From assembly GCA_943788045.1 (NCBI GenBank), contig CALSOT010000005.1:76789-140788 (forward strand): a DNA stretch of 64,000 nt, given 5' to 3'. Shown piece after piece: positions 46,298 through 56,525 of the stretch. This DNA comes from an uncultured Polaribacter sp. (GTDB lineage Bacteria > Bacteroidota > Bacteroidia > Flavobacteriales > Flavobacteriaceae). A model generated the notes under the pieces. The model worked only from the letters and a program-made list of their open reading frames with translations. It was not told the origin of the DNA and did no database searches. Both the position numbers and the translations under genes were made by a program. How positions within the stretch are numbered: position 1 is the first letter of the stretch; each line of letters starts with the position of its first letter.

Positions 46298-47787
46298 TAT
46301 GCTTTAGAAAACACTGATTTTATAAATACATAGCTAAAACCTATAAAAAGCATAAAATGAAATGGAAATAATCCAAAGTCTCCACCTTGATTTCCTACAA
46401 TAAATGCGCTATACATACCGAAAACAAAATAAATGGCTAGCAACCCTTCTATAATAACAGAAATAGATGGTTTCTTTTTTATGTATTTGTTGCTTTTCCA
46501 TCCATCTTTTATGCTACTTATATTAAATTTTGGTGTTCTCACAAATTCACTCTTTTTCCCAAAATGCCCCTCTAAAACAGCAATTGTATTGTGTAAAGAA
46601 AATCCCATGGCAATGGCAAAGAATGTAAAAAAGGAGCCAATATATTTTATGAATTGGACAAAGCCATTCCCATAAATACTTTTAAACATATGCCAATAGC
46701 AAACGAAAAATATTAATGAACTTATAACGAAGAAACTCATTACATAAAAATAATATTTTAAGTGTGCATATTCATTTTTAATATATAGCATAGGGATACT
46801 TAAGATAGCCACTAAAAAAATACAAGTAAACATAGAACTATTTAACAAGTGAAGTACGCTATGAATTTTAGTTCTAAACGGCACCTTATCATGAGTTATA
46901 ACAGGTTTCATCATCTTTTGAAAATTCTCTGCACCACCTTTATTCCATCTAAATTGTTGAGACCTAGCAGCGCTAATAACCACAGGTAATTCTGCCGGAG
47001 TTTCTACGTCAACGAGGTATTTAAATTTCCAATTTTTTAATTGTGCTCTATAACTTAAATCTAAATCTTCTGTAAGTGTATCTCCTTCCCAATTACCAGC
47101 ATCATAAATGCATTCTTTTCTCCAAAGACCAGCTGTACCATTGAAATTGATAAAATGTCCTTTACTATTTCTGCCTAATTGTTCTAGCGTAAAATGAGCA
47201 TCTAAAGCAAAAGCTTGGATTTTTGTGAGGGTAGAATAATTTCTATTGATATGGCCCCAACGTGTTTGAACAACTCCAATTTCATCATTTTTAAAATATG
47301 GGACTGTTTGATACAACCATTCAGCTTGTGGTAAAAAATCTGCATCAAAGATCGCAATGAATTCTCCTTTTGCTGTTTTTAAACCTTCTTTTAAGGCACC
47401 AGCTTTAAAACCTTCTCTATTTGATCTTTTGATATGCTGAATATCTAATCCGTCTTCTTGAATTTCTTTAATAAGTTTTGCTGTAATTTCTACAGATTCA
47501 TCTGTAGAATCATCTAAAACCTGAATTTCTAGTTTTTCTCTAGGATATTTTAATTTAGCTATATTTTTTAACAAACGTTCCATAACATACAGCTCGTTAT
47601 AAACCGGCAATTGTATGGTAACAAATGGAATTTCTTCTGAATTTGAAAAGTCAAATTTTTCTGAGTGATCTTCTGTTTTTCGTGCTTTAATATAATTGAA
47701 AAGTAAATTTAATTGTGCTAAAGCATATAAAAAAATAAGCACTAGCGAAATTGAATAAACTCCAATAATCAAATATTCTATAAACAT
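46297..47787 (-). CDS. Processive family 2 glycosyltransferase (cellulose synthase-like)
   Basis: 496 residues with a membrane helix at the start, a GT2 domain with VTIQLPVYNE, VLDDSTD, FDADFLP, TEDLDLSYRAQ and QQFRWNKGG (Q-x-x-R-W), then four or more membrane helices. This is the layout of processive membrane synthases. The polymer made is unknown. It overlaps neighbouring genes by one base on each side. Confidence 0.87.
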   Translation of the reverse strand: MFIEYLIIGVYSISLVLIFLYALAQLNLLFNYIKARKTEDHSEKFDFSNSEEIPFVTIQLPVYNELYVMERLLKNIAKLKYPREKLEIQVLDDSTDESVEITAKLIKEIQEDGLDIQHIKRSNREGFKAGALKEGLKTAKGEFIAIFDADFLPQAEWLYQTVPYFKNDEIGVVQTRWGHINRNYSTLTKIQAFALDAHFTLEQLGRNSKGHFINFNGTAGLWRKECIYDAGNWEGDTLTEDLDLSYRAQLKNWKFKYLVDVETPAELPVVISAARSQQFRWNKGGAENFQKMMKPVITHDKVPFRTKIHSVLHLLNSSMFTCIFLVAILSIPMLYIKNEYAHLKYYFYVMSFFVISSLIFFVCYWHMFKSIYGNGFVQFIKYIGSFFTFFAIAMGFSLHNTIAVLEGHFGKKSEFVRTPKFNISSIKDGWKSNKYIKKKPSISVIIEGLLAIYFVFGMYSAFIVGNQGGDFGLFPFHFMLFIGFSYVFIKSVFSKA

Positions 47788-48482
47788 TATTTAAAACTGT
47801 ATTTAAAAATCCAACTTAATATTTTAATACCTGCAAAGATACTCCCTTTTACTGTACCAGAAACTTTAGAGACTCCAATTCTATTTCTATATTTCATTGG
47901 TACTTCTGTATAATTTAATTTCTGTTTTAATGCTTTTAATTGCATCTCCACAGTCCAACCATAGGTTTTATCTTCCATTTTTAAAGCAAGTAGTTTGTTA
48001 TATTTTATTGCTCTAAATGGTCCTAAATCTGTAAACTTAGCTCCAAAAAATAATTTCATTAAAGAAGTAGCTAACCAGTTTCCAAAAATTTGTTGCGGTG
48101 TCATAGCTCCATCTTCTCTTAGTTCTTTAACACGTGAACCAATAACAAAATCAATATTGTCCTTTATAATAGGATCAATAATTGCTGTTAATTGTTCTGG
48201 GTAATCGGAATAATCTCCATCTAAAAAAACTACAATTTCTGGTTTTGTCTTTTGTTTAGCGATATAATCCATTCCTTTCAGGCACGCATAACCATATCCT
48301 TTTCGTCTTTCTATTAAAACAGTTGCACCAGCCTTTCTTGCATTAATTTCTGTGTTGTCTGAAGAGTTATTATTAATAACGATAACCTCATCAACTATTT
48401 TTGGAATATCGTTGATAACCTTTGCTATAGAATTTTGCTCGTTATAAGCAGGGATAATTACTTTTATAATAGGTTTCATCAT
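47787..48482 (-). CDS. Family 2 glycosyltransferase (dolichyl-phosphate-type)
   Basis: 231 residues with IIPAYNEQNSIAKVI, VINNNSSDNT and FLDGDYSDYPEQL (acceptor-metal DxD-type Asp), DPM1/DPG-like. It probably makes a polyprenyl-phosphate sugar that feeds the GT-C enzyme of the operon. A TACTTTTG on the minus strand (48563-48556) may be the promoter element. First gene of the three. Confidence 0.85.
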   Translation of the reverse strand: MMKPIIKVIIPAYNEQNSIAKVINDIPKIVDEVIVINNNSSDNTEINARKAGATVLIERRKGYGYACLKGMDYIAKQKTKPEIVVFLDGDYSDYPEQLTAIIDPIIKDNIDFVIGSRVKELREDGAMTPQQIFGNWLATSLMKLFFGAKFTDLGPFRAIKYNKLLALKMEDKTYGWTVEMQLKALKQKLNYTEVPMKYRNRIGVSKVSGTVKGSIFAGIKILSWIFKYSFK

Positions 48483-48775
48483 CTTAAATCATTCAAACTA
48501 TTTTTATTTTTTATCGTTTTTCTATTTAGAAGCTTTCATCAGTTTTCTCAAGCCGCAAAAGTACCAATAATTCGATTCTAAATTATCTATAAACCCCCTT
48601 CTTTTTAGGGTTTCTATTTTTGTGATTGAATTTCAAGGAATCATTTTTTTTGAAGTTTAGAAATCTTACTTTCTTGCTTTAATAGTCGCTCCTTAAAAGA
48701 TTGTTATTGATTTTCTTCTGGGGCAATACAACAAAATTTATCTGTGATAAAATATAAAAAGAGGTTTTTTAGAAA

Positions 48776-50398
48776 TTATTTATTGTTTATAAAATCCATT
48801 AAATCAACATCATTTCCCAATAAAATTTCTGTAGGATTTATTCTACCATCTTCTGGTCCATTTTCTAATTTTAAAACTCCTCTTGGACAAACTGCGGAAC
48901 AAATACCACAACCAACGCAACTAGAACGCACAATGTTTTCTCCTTTTTGTGCATAAGCTCTTACATCAATTCCTTGTTCACAATAAGTGGAGCAGTTTCC
49001 ACAAGAAATACATTGACCTCCATTTGTTGTAATTCTAAATCTTGACTTAAATCGTTGGATAAATCCTAAATATGCAGCTAAAGGACAACCAAAACGACAC
49101 CAAACTCTGTTTCCAAAAATTGGATAAAAACCAGTACCTATTACTCCTGCAAATATAGCACCTATTAAGAATCCATAAATATCTTGAATTGTTTGTGTTT
49201 TAATACCTATAATTTGCTCTGCCCCAGAGAAGAAAGTGTACAAAGCAAACCCTGTCATTACTAAAACAAAAACTAAAACAGAATGAATAACAATACGTTC
49301 TACTCTCCAAGAAAGTAATGTTTTACTCGAGTTTTGTCTGTAAGGATCTCCCAGTGTTTCAGCTAATCCTCCGCAGCCACATACCCAAGAACAATACCAT
49401 CTTTTACCAAAGAAATAAACCATTACTGGTACAACTACTATTGTTAAAACAACTCCCCAAATTAAAATAAATAGCCCAAATCCACCACTAGAGAGCAATT
49501 CGTTTAAATTCCATTTAAAGAAGAAGTCATAATCTAATGGAAAGGCATTTTTAAAATCGTACCAAGGCTTTTCGAATCTGACTAAAATTTCTGGAATTAA
49601 AAATGCAAATACAATTTGAAAAAATAAGACTGAAGTAGTTCTTAAAATTTGATATTTATTATTGCGATATTTTATATACATTCTTACTGCCATCACAGAC
49701 ATTACTGTGCAATACAAAAAGCCATATAGAAACCATTGACTTGCTGAATTTCCGCTAAGAGATTTGCTCATAGGATCTACTAGATATACCCAGTTTACTA
49801 TAAAATCTGGGTAAAAATAAAGAAGTATATAAAAGGTAACTAAAAAGAAAAAAGCAAACCAACCAATCCAACCACGATTTGTTGCTGCGTTTAAAAAAAC
49901 ACCATTATTTTTTATTCCTGGTTTTCCTAACAAAATAACATCCGGAATTATATATAAAAGTGCACCAATTATTCCTAAACCAAAAGTTAAAAGCCATGCT
50001 AAACCTTTGTTTTCTGCAACAAAACCTCTGCCTGCTTTTTTAGCAAGTGTAAAACTTAAACTATGTGGTTTTCCAAAGATTTTATATTGATATTGCTCGC
50101 CTTTTTTAGTCCAATTTCGTTCTGCATCGTACTTTGTAATTAACTTATCGTAATGCCTGTTAGATATATCGTAAGCATTTATAACGCGACTAGAAAATTC
50201 GAATATATTTAAATCTTCATTTGTAACAACAGCTTTTGTAAGTTTCTCTTTAATGACTTCATTTTTATATCCTTTTTCTGCAATAAAAGCATCTAATTCA
50301 GATTGTGTTAAATTAAAATCACCTGTGAAAATTGTACCAATAAATATGGCTAATCCCAATAAAAATAGAATTAAACCTGATTGTTTTATGACCCGCAT
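48776..50398 (-). CDS. Membrane polyferredoxin (NapH/CcoG-like 4Fe-4S protein)
   Basis: 540 residues with about seven membrane helices. A cytoplasmic region holds cysteine motifs: CSWVCGCGG, CRFGCP and two ferredoxin sites (CISCGNCSTYCEQG, CVGCGICSAVCPRG) for two 4Fe-4S clusters. It likely moves electrons through or along the membrane. It lies 3 bp after the NAD(P)/FAD oxidoreductase, so together they may form an electron-transfer pair. The acceptor is unknown. Confidence 0.87.
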   Translation of the reverse strand: MRVIKQSGLILFLLGLAIFIGTIFTGDFNLTQSELDAFIAEKGYKNEVIKEKLTKAVVTNEDLNIFEFSSRVINAYDISNRHYDKLITKYDAERNWTKKGEQYQYKIFGKPHSLSFTLAKKAGRGFVAENKGLAWLLTFGLGIIGALLYIIPDVILLGKPGIKNNGVFLNAATNRGWIGWFAFFFLVTFYILLYFYPDFIVNWVYLVDPMSKSLSGNSASQWFLYGFLYCTVMSVMAVRMYIKYRNNKYQILRTTSVLFFQIVFAFLIPEILVRFEKPWYDFKNAFPLDYDFFFKWNLNELLSSGGFGLFILIWGVVLTIVVVPVMVYFFGKRWYCSWVCGCGGLAETLGDPYRQNSSKTLLSWRVERIVIHSVLVFVLVMTGFALYTFFSGAEQIIGIKTQTIQDIYGFLIGAIFAGVIGTGFYPIFGNRVWCRFGCPLAAYLGFIQRFKSRFRITTNGGQCISCGNCSTYCEQGIDVRAYAQKGENIVRSSCVGCGICSAVCPRGVLKLENGPEDGRINPTEILLGNDVDLMDFINNK

Positions 50399-50401
50399 AT
50401 T

Positions 50402-51751
50402 TTATACTTTACTAAAAATTCGTTTCCAGCTTTTCTTTTTTGGTTGTATCTTGGTGTTGTTTTCTAAGTTGAATTTATTTACAATTTCTGCTTCATGAAA
50501 TTTATAAAATTCAGGGTCGAAATTAGCATCTGCTAAATATTCTAAAACGTGTTCTACAGATTTATTTTCGGTAAGCCATTTATCAAAAATTTCATGACGC
50601 ATTCTAATTCCGAATGTATTTATACCCAAAAACTTATTAGTGTTTTTATCAAAAGAAATAGTAATACATTTTAAATGTTTTGGGTGTTTCCATTGAAAAT
50701 ATGCTTGATTTTCTTTTTTGTTTTTTTCGCTAAAAACCCAGCCATATGTTTGGTATTCTATGTCTAAAAATTTTGCGGAATTAAACCAATGTCCTGGTTT
50801 ATATGCTGTTTTATTTTTACAAATAGTTTGTGCAACAGTTTCTCCCATCATTCTTCCTGTATACCAAACCGATTCAATATTTCTGCGTTGTCCAATGGCT
50901 TTATGTTGTTCTGCGCAATCGCCAATGGCAAATATGTTTTCGATATTTGTTTCTAAAAAACGATTTACTTTTACACCTCGTCCAAGCTCTATTCCAGAAC
51001 CTTTTAGAAAATCAATATTTGGTGTAACACCTGCAGTTAAACCAACGACATCACATGAAATTTCTTCGCCGGTTTCTTCAATAATTATAGATTTTACGCG
51101 CCCGTTTTCATCGGCTTTGATTTCTTTTAAATTTGTGTTTAAACGTAAATCTATATGATGTTCCATAATGTGTTCATTTATCATTGTAGATTCTTGTGCG
51201 GGTAAAACTCCGTTCCAAAAACTTGTTTCACGAACTAAAAAAGTAACAGGTATATTTCTACTTCGCAACATTTCTGCTAATTCTATTCCTATTAAGCCGC
51301 CACCAACAATTACAGCTCTTCTACATGTTTTTTTATCTGGAGCATATTTTTCTAAATTCTCTAAATCTTGTTTATGATACAAGCCCATAACTCCATCTAA
51401 TTCCTGTCCTGGCCAACCAAATTTATTTGGTTTTGATCCAGTTGCAATAATCAATTTATCATAAGCAATATTTTCACCATTAGAAAAGTTTAAGACTTTT
51501 TCTTTTGTATTGATATTTTCTACAAAACCCTCTTTTAAATCAATGCTGTTTTTCTCCCAAAACCAATTTTCATAAGGCTGTGTGTGTTCAAATTTCATAT
51601 GTCCCATATAAACATACATAAGCGCAGTTCTTGAGAAAAAGTATTTCGATTCTGCAGAGATAATTGTTATTTTATGGTTAGAGTTTTTTCTAATATGTCT
51701 TGCTGCAGTAACCCCAGAAATTCCGTTACCAATTATTACAATATGGTTCAT
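50402..51751 (-). CDS. NAD(P)/FAD-dependent oxidoreductase
   Basis: 449 residues of the pyridine nucleotide-disulfide/rubredoxin reductase type: IVIIGNGISGVTAARHIR at the start (FAD), RRAVIVGGGLIGIELAEMLRS (NAD(P)), NIFAIGDCAEQ near residue 285. A C-terminal extension of ~100 residues differs from plain nitrite-reductase-like enzymes. It should pass electrons from NAD(P)H, most likely to the membrane polyferredoxin encoded 3 bp downstream. Confidence 0.85.
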   Translation of the reverse strand: MNHIVIIGNGISGVTAARHIRKNSNHKITIISAESKYFFSRTALMYVYMGHMKFEHTQPYENWFWEKNSIDLKEGFVENINTKEKVLNFSNGENIAYDKLIIATGSKPNKFGWPGQELDGVMGLYHKQDLENLEKYAPDKKTCRRAVIVGGGLIGIELAEMLRSRNIPVTFLVRETSFWNGVLPAQESTMINEHIMEHHIDLRLNTNLKEIKADENGRVKSIIIEETGEEISCDVVGLTAGVTPNIDFLKGSGIELGRGVKVNRFLETNIENIFAIGDCAEQHKAIGQRRNIESVWYTGRMMGETVAQTICKNKTAYKPGHWFNSAKFLDIEYQTYGWVFSEKNKKENQAYFQWKHPKHLKCITISFDKNTNKFLGINTFGIRMRHEIFDKWLTENKSVEHVLEYLADANFDPEFYKFHEAEIVNKFNLENNTKIQPKKKSWKRIFSKV

Positions 51752-52031
51752 AGTTGATTTATCGTTGCAGATTATATGAAAGTTAAAGTTAAGAACTTAA
51801 TTTTAAACTATAATTTAGAACCACTTTAAATAGGGGTTTCTAGGAAAGATTTTAAGTTGTGCAAAAATGTTTTTGAGAAGCTAATACTGCGGACAAAAGT
51901 AATATACAAATTGATAAACATCCGAAGGGATTAAATAATGGACGATGGGTTAATAAGTTTTTTATAATTTAGGATGTATTTTTAAAATTGGTTTAAGAGC
52001 ATTTTTTAATAAAAAGCTATTTTTACGAGGT

Positions 52032-53045
52032 ATGAAAACAAATAAAATTATTTTTAGAGTCCTAATATTTATTCAGTTATCATGTAGTAGTCAGCAGAAT
52101 AAAATAAATGGAATTAGTTTTGTAGCATCTAGAGATTCCATAAATACAAAACATATTTCTCCAGTAATAAAAGCACATGTCAATTTTGTTGCTTTGATGC
52201 CTTTTGGTTTTATAAAAGATTTATCATCGCCCGAAATAAAATATAATACAGACAGACAATGGTTTGGAGAAACTAAAAAAGGATTATCGCAATACGCTAA
52301 AACTTTTCAAGAAGAGCGTATAAAAATAATGGTAAAGCCTCAAATTTGGGTTTGGAAAGGAGAATATACAGGTTTAATAGAAATGAATTCTGAAGCAAAT
52401 TGGAGGATTTTAGAAAATACTTATTTAGAATTTATTTTAACTTATGCAAAAGCAGCAGAAGATTTGAAAGCAGATATTTTGTGTATTGGAACCGAACTAG
52501 AAAAATTCGTTTTAAATAGACCAAAATATTGGCAAGAATTAATTTCCAAAATCAGAAAAATTTATAAAGGAAAATTAACTTATGCTGCGAATTGGGATGA
52601 ATTTAAACGAGTGACTTTTTGGAAGGAAATAGATTACATTGGTATTGATGCGTATTTTCCATTGAGCGACAAAAAATCTCCATCACTAGAGGATTTTAAA
52701 TCAGGTTGGCATCCTCATAAAAATGAAATTCTACGAGTTCAAAAGCAATTTGATAAACCCGTTTTATTTACAGAATTTGGTTATAGAAGTGTCGATTTTA
52801 CAGGGAAAGAACCATGGAAATCAGATAGAGTTGTGGGCAATGTTAATTTAGAGGCTCAAGTAAATGGCTTACAAGCAATACATAATCTGTTTTGGAAAGA
52901 AGATTGGTTTGCCGGTGGTTTTATTTGGAAATGGTTTCATGAACATGAAAAAGTAGGAGGATCAAATAACAATAGATTTACGCCTCAAAATAAACCTGCT
53001 GAAGATTTAATCAGAAAATTATACCAAGAAAAATTTAAAAAATAA
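52032..53045 (+). CDS. Lipoprotein glycoside hydrolase, GH113-like
   Basis: 337 residues: lipoprotein signal (FIQLSCSS, Cys 18) and a TIM-barrel. Likely acid/base E155 (CIGTELEKF) and nucleophile E248 (VLFTEFGYRS) match the GH113 beta-mannanase pattern; IDYIGIDAYFPL supports a clan A fold. It may act on mannan or another beta-glycan at the cell surface. No PUL (susC/susD) genes are nearby, so its substrate is open. Confidence 0.78.
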   Translation: MKTNKIIFRVLIFIQLSCSSQQNKINGISFVASRDSINTKHISPVIKAHVNFVALMPFGFIKDLSSPEIKYNTDRQWFGETKKGLSQYAKTFQEERIKIMVKPQIWVWKGEYTGLIEMNSEANWRILENTYLEFILTYAKAAEDLKADILCIGTELEKFVLNRPKYWQELISKIRKIYKGKLTYAANWDEFKRVTFWKEIDYIGIDAYFPLSDKKSPSLEDFKSGWHPHKNEILRVQKQFDKPVLFTEFGYRSVDFTGKEPWKSDRVVGNVNLEAQVNGLQAIHNLFWKEDWFAGGFIWKWFHEHEKVGGSNNNRFTPQNKPAEDLIRKLYQEKFKK

Positions 53046-53268
53046 TATAGCAAATATGTGGTATGTTTTTTACCTACATAAGTAAATTTATTAATGCAAT
53101 TATTCACTAATAACTTTTTAATGAGGGTAAAAGAAGATGATCTTATTTAATTTATTTAATAAAACATGTCATAAAAGGATTATCTGATATTTTTGTAGTT
53201 AGTATTGCAGACAATTATAAAAATCATTCTACCTTGCCAATTATTACATTTAAAATTTAAATATAAAG

Positions 53269-54672
53269 ATGGATTTTAAACTTTTTTTAATTTCAGTTTT
53301 TGCTTCTTTTTTTTTCCTTTCTTGCTCAGAAGATAATGATGTTTCAGTTTCAAGAAATTTGCAGGAGTATATCGAGTCTTCATCAACAAAAGATTTGGGA
53401 GAGGTTTTAGCTTTTGCCGCAAGTGCCAGTGGAAGTACAAGTTTATCGTATATTTTCTATTATCCAGAAAAAGGAGCTACCGACATTAGGTATTATGAAG
53501 CAGATAGTTTAGATGTTGATGAAAAGGATTTTTCTAATTACAAAAGACAAATATTAGCGGTAGAAAATGTTTTTGGAGGAAAGTTACAACGGTTTTCAAG
53601 ATCAAATTCTGAAGAAAATTGGTGTTTGATTACCTATGAGGTAAATGGAAAGTTGCATAAATCAAATCCAATTCGTTTAAAAAATGCAACAAAATCTACA
53701 ATTTGGACAGATAAAGTTACCATTGAGTTTCCAAATAAATTGACACCTCAATTTATATGGACTGATCAAGGAATTACAGGTAATGAAACTTATTTTCAGG
53801 TAATTACTGAAGAAGAAGAAGAAACTTTTTTGTCAGGTACTTTTACACATGACACTTTTTTGAAATACCTTGATACCACAAATGTTGTTGCAGACATTAA
53901 TGAAGAAGAAACACCTGAGAGCTTAGTAGAAGACAAAGAATATCTTTTTACAATGATGGGTATAAGTGAAGATAATTGGGTAAATTTGGTTATTCAAGAA
54001 ACATTTATTCCAAGAAATTTAGAAGAATATTTAGATATACATTCAACAAAAACCATAGAAGTTGCAACGGCTTTTGCCGCAAGTGCTAGTGCCAATTTAT
54101 CTTATATTTATTACTATCCATTATTTGGGACTTCCGACATGAGGTATTATGAAACAGAAAGTACTTCTGTAGATGAAAATGATTTTTCAAAATATCGAAG
54201 AAAAAACTTAAGTGATGAAGCTGTTTTTGGAGGTAAACTTAGAAGGTATTCTAGAACAAATAGTCAGGGTAGTTGGAGCATTATAACTTTTGTTATTGGG
54301 GATTTATTGTACAAATCCAACCCAATAAAAATTAAGATTGATGAAAAACCAACTGAGTGGTTTACTGATGAAAATGTTACAATAGACACTAAAGAAAGAC
54401 TAAAACCAACATTTACTTGGATAGATGGTTCGCATAATGAAAATGAGAGTTACTTTCAAATATTTACAAATAATACAGGCGATTTTTTGTCTGGGACTTT
54501 TACCGTTAATAAAACGTTTCAGTATTATGACATATCTAATACAATTTCAAACATTAACACAGAAAATCCACCAGAATTAATTTTTGATTCTGAATATAAA
54601 TTTACGGTTATGGGTTTAAGTACCGATAATTGGGTGAATTTGATGATTCAACAATCATTTATAGCTGAGTAG
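53269..54672 (+). CDS. Lipoprotein made of two tandem ~220-residue repeats
   Basis: I do not recognise a family. The 467-residue protein has a lipoprotein signal (FFFLSCSED, Cys 19) followed by two homologous units, residues 29-248 and 249-466. Each begins RNLxEY and repeats FAASASxxLSYIxYYP, xxDxRYYExxS, VFGGKLxRxSRxNS, TFxWxD, YFQ and GxSxDNWVNLxIQ. Both units end with xxFI. The pattern suggests secreted beta-rich domains, possibly for binding polymer. It stands alone between the GH113-like gene and a phosphoesterase. Confidence 0.72.
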   Translation: MDFKLFLISVFASFFFLSCSEDNDVSVSRNLQEYIESSSTKDLGEVLAFAASASGSTSLSYIFYYPEKGATDIRYYEADSLDVDEKDFSNYKRQILAVENVFGGKLQRFSRSNSEENWCLITYEVNGKLHKSNPIRLKNATKSTIWTDKVTIEFPNKLTPQFIWTDQGITGNETYFQVITEEEEETFLSGTFTHDTFLKYLDTTNVVADINEEETPESLVEDKEYLFTMMGISEDNWVNLVIQETFIPRNLEEYLDIHSTKTIEVATAFAASASANLSYIYYYPLFGTSDMRYYETESTSVDENDFSKYRRKNLSDEAVFGGKLRRYSRTNSQGSWSIITFVIGDLLYKSNPIKIKIDEKPTEWFTDENVTIDTKERLKPTFTWIDGSHNENESYFQIFTNNTGDFLSGTFTVNKTFQYYDISNTISNINTENPPELIFDSEYKFTVMGLSTDNWVNLMIQQSFIAE

Positions 54673-54836
54673 CGCTATTCATTTTATAATTTAGAAACAT
54701 ACCGCACTATTTCTAAATTTGATAATGGATTTATTATGGATAACATTTTTAGATCTTATAGAGAGGGATTCGTTTTTGAATTGGGGAATATAATTAGAGC
54801 TCATTTTTTATTAGTTTTGCTAAAAACAAAATTAAG

Positions 54837-55565
54837 ATGAGAACTTTTGCTATTGGAGATATTCATGGAGGCTTAAAAGCTTTAATTCAAGTTTTAAATA
54901 AGCTAGAACTTAAAGACGGAGATAAAATTATTTTCATGGGAGACTATGTAGATGGTTGGAGTGAGTCTGCACAAGTTATTCAGTTTTTAATGGATTTATC
55001 TCAGAAATTCGATTGCATTTTTATCAAAGGAAATCATGATGTTTGGTGTGAAAATTGGCTTAGAAAATCTAGTGATGTTAATCCCTCTTGGTACATTCAT
55101 GGAGGTAAAGAAACAATCGAAAGTTATGAAGGTTTTTCTGAAGATGAAAAAAAGCTACATCTTAATTTTTTCCAAAACTTGCCACTATATCATTTAGATG
55201 ATGATAATAGACTATTCTTACATGCAGGTTTTACTTCTTTGCATGGAGTTGAAAAAGAGAAATTTCCAGAGTTATTTTATTTAGATAGATCTTTATGGGA
55301 AATGCTTTTGGTAATGGATAGAAGTATTCCAAAAGATTCCATTTTTTATCCTAAAAGATTACAACATTATAAAGAAATTTACATAGGTCATACTCCAACG
55401 ACTAATTATGATGAATCTTCACCAATAAATATTGAAAGTGTTTGGAATATTGACACAGGAGCAGCTTTTAAAGGAAAGATCACAGGAATAAACATTGATA
55501 CTAAAGCTTATTTTCAAAGTGATAATTTACCCAGTTTATACCCTGATGAAAAAGGGAGGAATTAA
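54837..55565 (+). CDS. Serine/threonine phosphatase-like metallophosphoesterase
   Basis: 242 residues with the calcineurin-like signature: GDIHGG (D8, H10), GDYVDG (D37), GNHD, and later HAGF and YIGHTPT. This places it with ApaH/PP2A-like bacterial phosphatases. Its target could be phosphoproteins or nucleotides. A TAGTTTTG at 54812-54819 may be its promoter element. Confidence 0.87.
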   Translation: MRTFAIGDIHGGLKALIQVLNKLELKDGDKIIFMGDYVDGWSESAQVIQFLMDLSQKFDCIFIKGNHDVWCENWLRKSSDVNPSWYIHGGKETIESYEGFSEDEKKLHLNFFQNLPLYHLDDDNRLFLHAGFTSLHGVEKEKFPELFYLDRSLWEMLLVMDRSIPKDSIFYPKRLQHYKEIYIGHTPTTNYDESSPINIESVWNIDTGAAFKGKITGINIDTKAYFQSDNLPSLYPDEKGRN

Positions 55566-55736
55566 GTAAAAAAAAACGTTAGTTTTATTTCTAAGCTATT
55601 TTCTTTAATAGTCTAAAAAATGTATTAAAAGTAGTTTGTACATATTTTCTATCTTTATGATGAAAAAGTACTTCTTTTAAAGTAGGTTTTTATGTAAAAG
55701 AAATATCTTTAAAGAATACAATACAAAAGACTTAAA

Positions 55737-56501
55737 ATGATGGATATAAAATTGGCAGTGCTTATAGATGGAGATAATATTCCTTCTGCTTATGTTAAAG
55801 AGATGATGGAAGAAATTGCGAAGTACGGCAATCCAACCATTAAACGTATTTATGGAGATTGGACGAAACCGAACCTAAATAAGTGGAAAAGCTTGTTGTT
55901 AGAAAATGCCATTACCCCAATACAACAATATGGATATACAACTGGTAAAAACGCAACTGATTCTGCCATGATTATAGATGCTATGGATATTTTATATTCA
56001 GAAAAAGTAGATGGTTTTTGTTTAGTTTCTAGTGATAGTGATTTTACACGTTTGGCAACACGTTTGCGTGAAGCAGGATTGAAAGTATATGGTATTGGCG
56101 AAAAGAAAACACCAAACCCTTTTATTGTTGCATGTGATAAATTTATTTATATCGAGATTTTAAAGAATCAATCTGCAGAAAACGAATTGGAATCTCTAGA
56201 AACTACAACCACCACGAAAACTGGTTACGATAAAATAACACAAAAAGAAATTCGCTTTATAGCTTCAACTATAGATGATGTTTCAGACGATGATGGTTGG
56301 GCATTTTTAGGAGATGTAGGAAGTTTACTTCAAAAGAAACAGCCTAATTTTGATTCTAGAAATTATGGTTTTCAGAAATTGACACCTTTAATAAAATCGA
56401 TTCCAGATTTTGAAGTAGAAAGAAGAGAGACGTCTAAAGGACGCATGAAACTGATTTATGTAAAGATTAAAGAAGTAAAAGCAAAAGGTAAAAAAAGGTA
56501 G
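55737..56501 (+). CDS. NYN-domain protein with OST-HTH/LOTUS domain
   Basis: 254 residues. The N-terminal NYN domain (PIN-like, residues 4-145) has acidic residues in LIDGDNIPS, TDSAMIIDAMD and SSDSDFTRLATRL, consistent with RNA cleavage. The C-terminal OST-HTH/LOTUS domain (residues ~165-250; GWAFLGDVGSLLQKKQPNF) may bind RNA. Start is either of two adjacent ATGs at 55737/55740. Members are LabA/DUF88-like; the RNA target is unknown. Confidence 0.85.
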   Translation: MMDIKLAVLIDGDNIPSAYVKEMMEEIAKYGNPTIKRIYGDWTKPNLNKWKSLLLENAITPIQQYGYTTGKNATDSAMIIDAMDILYSEKVDGFCLVSSDSDFTRLATRLREAGLKVYGIGEKKTPNPFIVACDKFIYIEILKNQSAENELESLETTTTTKTGYDKITQKEIRFIASTIDDVSDDDGWAFLGDVGSLLQKKQPNFDSRNYGFQKLTPLIKSIPDFEVERRETSKGRMKLIYVKIKEVKAKGKKR

Positions 56502-56525
56502 CACAATTCAATTGACTGTATGTTT

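Noticed and set aside
50718..51158. 146-codon open frame antisense to the NAD(P)/FAD oxidoreductase
   Set aside because: Complete overlap with a clear conserved gene and no protein features.
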